Assembly (NCBI GenBank): GCA_023426505.1
Contig: JAFAAP010000059.1
Span: forward strand, 1-9,385
Direction of reading: 5' to 3'
Length of the DNA: 9,385 bases
Source of the DNA: Pseudomonadota bacterium
GTDB taxonomy: Bacteria; Pseudomonadota; Alphaproteobacteria; Rhizobiales; Beijerinckiaceae
Of this stretch, positions 6,179 through 9,385 are shown in pieces. How positions within the stretch are numbered: position 1 is the first letter of the stretch; each line of letters begins with the position of its first letter. A model generated the notes under the pieces. The model saw nothing but the letters and a program-made list of their open reading frames with translations. It had not been told where the DNA came from and ran no database searches. Both the position numbers and the translations under genes were made by a program.

Positions 6179-6364
6179 CAGCTTGAGCAGAACATCGCCG
6201 ACACCCAGCGGCTCGTCTCCCGGCAGATCGCCCGGATCAAGTGGATGACCGAGCACGGGGCCGATACCAAAACGGCCAAGGCCGTGCTTCACGGGCCGGA
6301 GCAGGTCCTCGACTACTTTTACGCTCAGCGGGAGCGCATCCTCGACATCCTCACACGACAGTAA
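6152..6364 (+). CDS. Small helical protein of unknown function, copy 1
   Basis: A 70-aa charged, probably all-helical cytoplasmic protein of a small family common in Hyphomicrobiales; I know no function. It aligns without gaps to the protein at 6744-7028, with 27 of 63 positions identical. The strongest blocks are the QIA-I-WM-HG-DT centre and the ILD-x-x-x-RQ end. ATG 6152 is chosen because the similarity begins a few codons after it. The frame is open further upstream (to 5924), but those residues look non-coding apart from a duplicated FELHSEA. The upstream site AGAAG is a weak ribosome site. It converges with the gene at 6394-6588 over a gap of 29 bases. Confidence 0.7.
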   Translation: MFELHPELAQLEQNIADTQRLVSRQIARIKWMTEHGADTKTAKAVLHGPEQVLDYFYAQRERILDILTRQ

Positions 6365-6393
6365 GGGCTTTTCAAAAAGGGTCTCACGCGCAC

Positions 6394-6588
6394 TTATGGC
6401 TTCGGCGTCTCGACGGGGACGATCTTTCGCGCTTCCTGCTCCTCGATCTCCGCCAGCGCTTCAAGGTGCTGAGCTGTCTCAAAGAGTTGCTGTTTCACAT
6501 CCAGCATCGATATCCATTTGGCAACGTCTCGGGCCTCTTTAGCCTGCCGCCGATATGTCTCGGCGTTACGGAGTCGGCGGGCGGGCAT
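6394..6588 (-). CDS. Small helical protein (RRQA/AR-repeat type) of unknown function
   Basis: A 64-aa basic-to-acidic helical protein. It begins MPARRLRNAETYRRQAKEAR, continues with a second helix around LFETAQHLEALAEIEEQEAR and ends in a Pro/Lys tail. This two-helix layout (A-x-x-YRRQA-x-x-AR ... A-x-x-LEALAE) is frequent among very short alphaproteobacterial hypothetical proteins; I know of no function for them. AGGA lies 6 bases before ATG 6588. It sits on the opposite strand between the two related genes at 6152 and 6744, so either it was inserted after the duplication or the three form an older unit. No membrane segment or cysteine is present. Confidence 0.6.
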   Translation of the reverse strand: MPARRLRNAETYRRQAKEARDVAKWISMLDVKQQLFETAQHLEALAEIEEQEARKIVPVETPKP

Positions 6589-6743
6589 CGCGCATCCTGG
6601 GGCTGGAGCCTCAGCAGGAGGCGGGTGGGTGGGTTTAGACCGGCAGACAGAAGCCTGCCTTAAACCAGGTTAACAAGCAGATCCATAAACAATTATCGGA
6701 ATTCCGTAGCCTTGCGTGCAATCCAGCGCATAATCGGCAGTCC

Positions 6744-7028
6744 ATGTCCCGTGCCTGGAAAGAACGCGACGACCTCGCCCAAGCCGATCACCACATCGCC
6801 GAGGGAGAGAGGCGCTTGGCCCAGCAGATCGCCTTGATCGAGTGGATGGCCAAGCACGGGCAAGATACAGAGGAAGCGACGAAGCTACTCTGGAATTACA
6901 TGCAAATCCTTGAGCAATTTCGCAGGCACCGGCAGCTTATCTTGGATGAGATCGCGCGCCAGGAAGGCCTAGAGCCTGAGGCGCCCTCTATTCCGTCAAC
7001 AGGCTTACACGCACTTGGCAACCTTTAG
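6744..7028 (+). CDS. Small helical protein of unknown function, copy 2
   Basis: A 94-aa protein with the same core as the gene at 6152-6364. The helix IAEGERRLAQQIALIEWM is followed by HGQDTEEATKLL and a last helix ending LILDEIARQ. Compared with copy 1 it has a different five-residue-longer N-terminus and a C-terminal extension of ~20 residues rich in Pro, Ser and Glu. Predicted all-helical, soluble, function unknown. ATG 6744 has no convincing ribosome site. The 155 bases upstream separate it from the divergent gene at 6394-6588 and become AT-richer near 6660-6710, where a promoter may lie, though I cannot assign boxes. Confidence 0.75.
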   Translation: MSRAWKERDDLAQADHHIAEGERRLAQQIALIEWMAKHGQDTEEATKLLWNYMQILEQFRRHRQLILDEIARQEGLEPEAPSIPSTGLHALGNL

Positions 7029-7261
7029 TCCTCGATCCGGTCCGATCTCGGCCGTAGTGGTTGCAGCTTTGGGTTCGGCAGCCTCAAAAGCTTCTTCCGT
7101 AAGATGAAGCTCGTTCCCTTACACATCGAGACAGAACCGAGATATCAATCCTGCCCGAGAATCAAATAAAAATTTGGTTTGTCTGACCAGAAACGACGTT
7201 ATGCGGCCAAACTAACATAGGTTTATGGACAAAATTAATATCGGTGCCATATTGAAATAAT

Positions 7262-7290
7262 TATCAGCAACCGAACCCTAGGCGCTGATA
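7262..7290. repeat. Perfect 7-bp inverted repeat in the leader of the Crp/Fnr gene
   Basis: TATCAGC (7262-7268) and GCTGATA (7284-7290) are perfect reverse complements 15 bases apart, 46-74 bases before the GTG. Centre-to-centre distance is 22 bases, about two helical turns, which would suit two half-sites on one DNA face. It does not match the classic Crp (TGTGA-N6-TCACA) or Fnr (TTGAT-N4-ATCAA) site. Confidence 0.45.
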
Positions 7291-7321
7291 CCTGAGAGAG
7301 ACGTGCGCTCCCGCCTACAAC

Positions 7322-7327
7322 AGGAGG
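7322..7327 (+). promoter_or_regulatory. Strong ribosome binding site fixing the GTG start at 7336
   Basis: A perfect AGGAGG sits 8 bases before GTG 7336. It lies inside the longer frame that starts at GTG 7303, so it argues for the downstream start. Confidence 0.8.
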
Positions 7328-7335
7328 AGTGTCAC

Positions 7336-8082
7336 GTGCACGCTTTTTTCCATCCTCAAGACAATGCGCTCATCCGCAAGCTGGAAAGCATCTTCACCCT
7401 CACCGACGACGAGCGGCAGGCGCTCGAGAACCTGCCCATGCAGGTTGTGGACATCAGGGCCGACCAGGACATCGTGCGCGAGGGCGACCGTCCCTCCCGC
7501 TCCTTCACGATCCTGAGCGGCTTCACCAGCACCTACAAGGTCACGGGAGACGGCAGGCGCCAGATCGTGGCCTTCGGCATCGCCGGCGATATTCCCGATC
7601 TCCAGAGCCTGCACCTGAAGGTGCTCGACATCAGCCTGGCCACCCTGACCCCGTGCCGTGTGGGCTTCATCGCTCATGAGGATCTGTGGGGCCTCTGCAT
7701 GCGCCATTCGCGGATCGCCGCTGCCTTCTGGCGCGAAACCCTGATCGAGGGAGCCATCTTCCGCGAGTGGGTGGTCAATGTCGGCCGGCGCGACGCCTAC
7801 ACGCGCATGGCGCACATCTTCTGCGAGCTGCTGGTGCGGCTGAAGGCGGTGGGCCTGGCCGAGGACCATGCCTGCACCCTGCCGATCACCCAGGCTGAGT
7901 TTGCCGATGCCATCGGCACCTCGACGGTTCACGTCAACCGGGTCATTCAGGAGCTGCGGGCGGACGGCCTGATCGAGCTGAGCGGCGACCGGCTGAACAT
8001 TCCCGACTGGGAGAGGTTGACGCAGGCAGGGGATTTCGATCCGACCTACCTGCATCTGGAGAACGCACGGGCCGCCGCATGA
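7336..8082 (+). CDS. Crp/Fnr-family transcriptional regulator
   Basis: A 248-aa DNA-binding regulator. The N-terminal cyclic-nucleotide-binding-like beta-barrel spans ~30-115 (IVREGDRPSRSFTILSGF, then YKVTGDGRRQIVAFGIAGDI). A long dimerisation helix lies around 120-170. The C-terminal HTH_Crp domain is at ~182-224, with recognition region TSTVHVNRVIQELRADGLI. The cysteines (107, 121, 163, 180) are scattered. There is no N-terminal Fnr-type cluster, so iron-sulfur oxygen sensing is unlikely, and the canonical cAMP pocket is not evident; the signal is unknown. GTG 7336 is chosen over GTG 7303 because AGGAGG is 8 bases upstream. The stop overlaps the start of the next gene as ATGA (8079-8082), so the two are probably translationally coupled. 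Confidence 0.93.
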   Translation: MHAFFHPQDNALIRKLESIFTLTDDERQALENLPMQVVDIRADQDIVREGDRPSRSFTILSGFTSTYKVTGDGRRQIVAFGIAGDIPDLQSLHLKVLDISLATLTPCRVGFIAHEDLWGLCMRHSRIAAAFWRETLIEGAIFREWVVNVGRRDAYTRMAHIFCELLVRLKAVGLAEDHACTLPITQAEFADAIGTSTVHVNRVIQELRADGLIELSGDRLNIPDWERLTQAGDFDPTYLHLENARAAA

Positions 8083-8324
8083 ACTTGACCCTCCAGCCCG
8101 TGCGGGTTGCCACCGGGAGCGACGAAGAGGGCATGCTGGTCTTCGATGAGGAGCAGCGGCTGGTGGCGGTATTGACCCACCTCGGCGAGCAGTATGACGG
8201 CCTGTCCGGCCATTGGTATCTGGAAGCAGGGTTCGGGCGCCTGGGCGTGCAGGATCACCCGACCTACGCCGATCTGGAGGAAGCCGAGGCGTGGATCCGT
8301 CAGCGCCTCGCAACGGAACGATAG
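8079..8324 (+). CDS. Small conserved protein of unknown function (LEAGFG family), copy 2, coupled to Crp/Fnr
   Basis: An 81-aa protein paralogous to the gene at 5649-5909. It shares QPVRV at the start, the block YLEAGFGRLGVQ in the middle and EAEAWIRQRL at the end. No membrane segment, signal peptide or cysteine is present. ATG 8079 overlaps the stop of the Crp/Fnr gene by four bases (ATGA). No good ribosome site precedes it, which fits translation by termination-reinitiation. Tight coupling implies the protein is made in step with the regulator and may act with it or report the same condition; that is an inference. Its 3' end overlaps the end of a minus-strand ORF (8300-8578) by 25 bases, and an inverted repeat follows at 8352-8391. 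Confidence 0.82.
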   Translation: MNLTLQPVRVATGSDEEGMLVFDEEQRLVAVLTHLGEQYDGLSGHWYLEAGFGRLGVQDHPTYADLEEAEAWIRQRLATER

Positions 8325-8578
8325 ACGGCTTGCGCCCGAATGCGCTGCTTCTGGTTCATGGCCTTGCGCGCCATTTTGAATCCATGAACCATAAGGATCC
8401 AGCAATGAAAATCCTGTGACGTAAGTGCTCGATCCGCTTCAGCGCTCATGAGCCGACGTTGATCACCGGCTGTCGCGAGCCTGCCGAGGAGAATGAGAAT
8501 GAGGGTGATGCCGAGCAGGATCACGACGCTGGACAGGACCAGTCGGCGCCGGGAATGGGCACCGCCTAGAAGAACCAT
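8300..8578 (-). CDS. Possible small single-pass membrane protein
   Basis: A 92-aa frame of unknown family. Residues ~13-33 (LVLSSVVILLGITLILILLGR) form one strong hydrophobic segment after an Arg-rich start (SRRR), as in a small inner-membrane protein or a signal anchor. The second half is basic and shows no recognisable domain. Part of it is encoded by the inverted repeat at 8352-8391, so the true end may be earlier or the frame decayed. ATG 8578 lies 13 bases inside the end of the Nramp remnant, a typical operon overlap, so it may once have been the second gene of a transporter operon whose promoter is now lost. Coding status is uncertain. Confidence 0.35.
   Translation of the reverse strand: MVLLGGAHSRRRLVLSSVVILLGITLILILLGRLATAGDQRRLMSAEADRALTSQDFHCWILMVHGFKMARKAMNQKQRIRAQAVYRSVARR
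8352..8391. repeat. Perfect 10-bp inverted repeat downstream of the 81-aa gene
   Basis: TGGTTCATGG (8352-8361) pairs with CCATGAACCA (8382-8391) around a 20-base loop, 27 bases past the stop at 8324. An alternative inner pairing is ATGGC (8358-8362) with GCCAT (8370-8374). No T-run follows, so an intrinsic terminator is only possible in a loose sense. It could stop or stabilise either transcript at this tail-to-tail junction. Confidence 0.6.
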
Positions 8579-8763
8579 GTGACGACCAGGCAGGCGGTGG
8601 CCGGAAACGTGATCCCGGTGGTGGCCCAGCCCAGTAAGTTGGCGAGCCGCCCGTTCACTCTCTTGCCCATGACCTCCCGGTCGTTGGCCAGGACCATCAT
8701 CATGAACAGGAGAGGCGGCACGGAAAAGCCCTGCACGATCCCTGACCAGACGAGCTTGGCGGA
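8566..8763 (-). pseudogene. C-terminal remnant of an Nramp-type divalent metal transporter
   Basis: About 65 codons match the last membrane helices of Nramp (SLC11-like, Mn/Fe proton symport) proteins. They begin at SAKLVWSGIVQG, followed by a membrane helix (FSVPPLLFMMMVLA), the conserved loop NDREVMGKRVNGRLANLLGWA and a final helix (TGITFPATACLVVTWFF). Full-length members have more than 400 residues and 10-11 helices, so the metal-binding helices 1 and 6 are absent. The same frame stays open to 9351, but that part is antisense to the hydrolase remnant and does not resemble Nramp. No start codon with a ribosome site lies near 8763. The neighbouring + strand fragment is also cut at its 5' side, so I read this as a deletion remnant. 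Family identification is from pattern memory, not a search. Confidence 0.65.
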
Positions 8764-8829
8764 CCGCTCACGCCGGCTGTCCGAGCGCTCCCGCACGCGA
8801 GCACGATCCGGAAGTCTGCTGGCAGCCCG

Positions 8830-9309
8830 GTGCCGGGATCGGTGATCAACGCCCTCTGTGTTGCCGCAGCGCCAGAGATCTTTCAGCTTCAGCGCGTCAC
8901 CGACTTTGCTGCGAGCGTGCTCGATCCTGAGGCCCTGGCGGTTCACCTTCGGGTGGAACGCTGGAGCTATGACGAGTTCCCACTGCCGGGTCGGCCCTTT
9001 GAGGAAGTCCTTGAGCTGCTCTACCGCGAGGATCGTCTGATGAGCGGAACGCTCCAGGTGGGTGAGCGACAGACCGGGATCGCTCGCCTCCGATCCCCCG
9101 TGATGGCGTTGGTCAATCCTGTCGGCGGGCTCGTGCCGCCGCGCTCGATGCTGGAGGTTCTCGAAGCCATCCCAAACCTGACCTGCGAGGTTCTGGCGTA
9201 CGCGGGCGGCCGGGGCCCGATGGTGCAGCATGTCGGTCTTCTCGTGGCCCCAGCCGCGCATCAGCACCTCTGGCCCAAACTCGCTGATTGGGCTGAGCCA
9301 TCGCCATAG
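8830..9309 (+). pseudogene. C-terminal half of an alpha/beta hydrolase (PHB-polymerase/depolymerase-like), 5'-truncated
   Basis: A 159-residue frame resembles the C-terminal half of PhaC-related alpha/beta hydrolases of about 350 residues. Signals are AAAPEIFQLQR, RVERWSYDEFPLPGRPFEEVLELLYREDR (residues ~41-69) and the end segment QHVGLLVAPAAHQHLWPKLADW, where H134 corresponds to the catalytic His. The N-terminal half with the cap and the GxSxG nucleophile is missing. At the usual acid position the sequence reads NPVGGLVPP with no Asp, so the acid may be lost as well. A GTG at 8830 could start translation, but no ribosome site is clear. Upstream lies only the opposite-strand Nramp remnant. 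Lack of internal stops means the truncation may be recent, or the fragment could be a short working protein. The family call is moderate. Confidence 0.5.
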
Positions 9310-9385
9310 AACCTGCACCAAGGCCTGGGCGCGGCATCCAAGATCCGACAAGGAGCCTGGTCGTCATCGAAGCCGTACCCACACG

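Larger units (their letters stand above)
7029..7335. promoter_or_regulatory. Gene-free, AT-rich stretch upstream of the Crp/Fnr gene
   Basis: No convincing coding frame is seen. Bases ~7150-7265 are clearly more AT-rich than the rest of the window and hold runs such as AAATAAAAATTTGG and AAAATTAATATC, as expected of a promoter region. I cannot fix -35/-10 boxes with confidence. TGGACA near 7225 with TATTGA 18 bases on is a weak candidate. A 7-bp dyad lies at 7262-7290. Confidence 0.45.

Noticed and set aside
7315..8313. A 332-codon open frame on the - strand
   Set aside because: It is antisense to the Crp/Fnr gene and the 81-aa gene, both well supported; its translation is low in complexity and has no family features.
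8764..9351. Upstream extension of the Nramp frame on the - strand
   Set aside because: The frame is open, but the translation is unlike any Nramp and is the mirror of the hydrolase coding frame.
9350..9385. AAGGAG at 9350-9355 hinting at another + strand gene
   Set aside because: No ATG, GTG or TTG follows at a workable distance before the window ends.
1..9385. Transposases, integrases, attachment sites, CRISPR arrays, tRNA or rRNA genes
   Set aside because: None was found by reading both strands; the duplications are not flanked by recognisable mobile-element ends.

Overview
The window looks like chromosomal DNA of a GC-rich alphaproteobacterium, most likely Hyphomicrobiales (Methylobacterium/Microvirga-like). 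This rests on HWE-type histidine kinases, a FAT GUY-type receiver, GGAAC promoter-like elements of the kind used by the alphaproteobacterial general-stress sigma factor EcfG, and several small helical protein families typical of that order. I see no tRNA, rRNA, CRISPR array, transposase or phage gene. The genus is an inference.

Left half (1-5463): a two-component signalling island. It holds the C-terminal part of an HWE kinase followed by an overlapping single-domain receiver (518-889, +); a paralogous receiver converging on it (886-1275, -); a PAS-HWE kinase (1537-2685, +); a GAF-HisKA_2-type kinase (2911-4086, -) divergent from a third receiver (4340-4732, +); and a fourth receiver (4951-5463, -) converging on the third. 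None of the four receivers has an output domain. The receivers form two convergent paralogous pairs, 518-889 with 886-1275 and 4340-4732 with 4951-5463.

Middle (5464-7028): small proteins. These are an 86-aa protein of unknown family (5649-5909, -), two related helical proteins (6152-6364 and 6744-7028, both +), and between them a 64-aa helical protein on the other strand (6394-6588).

Right (7029-8324): an AT-richer, gene-free stretch with a 7-bp dyad leads into a Crp/Fnr-family regulator (7336-8082). Its stop overlaps, as ATGA, the start of an 81-aa protein (8079-8324) that is a paralog of the 86-aa protein at 5649-5909.

Far right (8300-9385): remnants. The last ~65 codons of an Nramp-type metal transporter (-) lie back to back with the C-terminal half of an alpha/beta hydrolase (+). 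Both lack their 5' ends, which suggests one deletion across a former divergent gene pair. A small membrane-protein ORF (8300-8578, -) follows the Nramp remnant.

Taken together, the window reads as a stress or environmental signalling region with repeated local gene duplication. Several genes may be under EcfG-like promoters, because GGAAC-N16-GNTT elements lie just upstream of four of them. I found no clear new defence or biosynthetic system. The most unusual points are the doubled convergent receiver layout, the two small-protein paralog pairs and the double-truncation scar.
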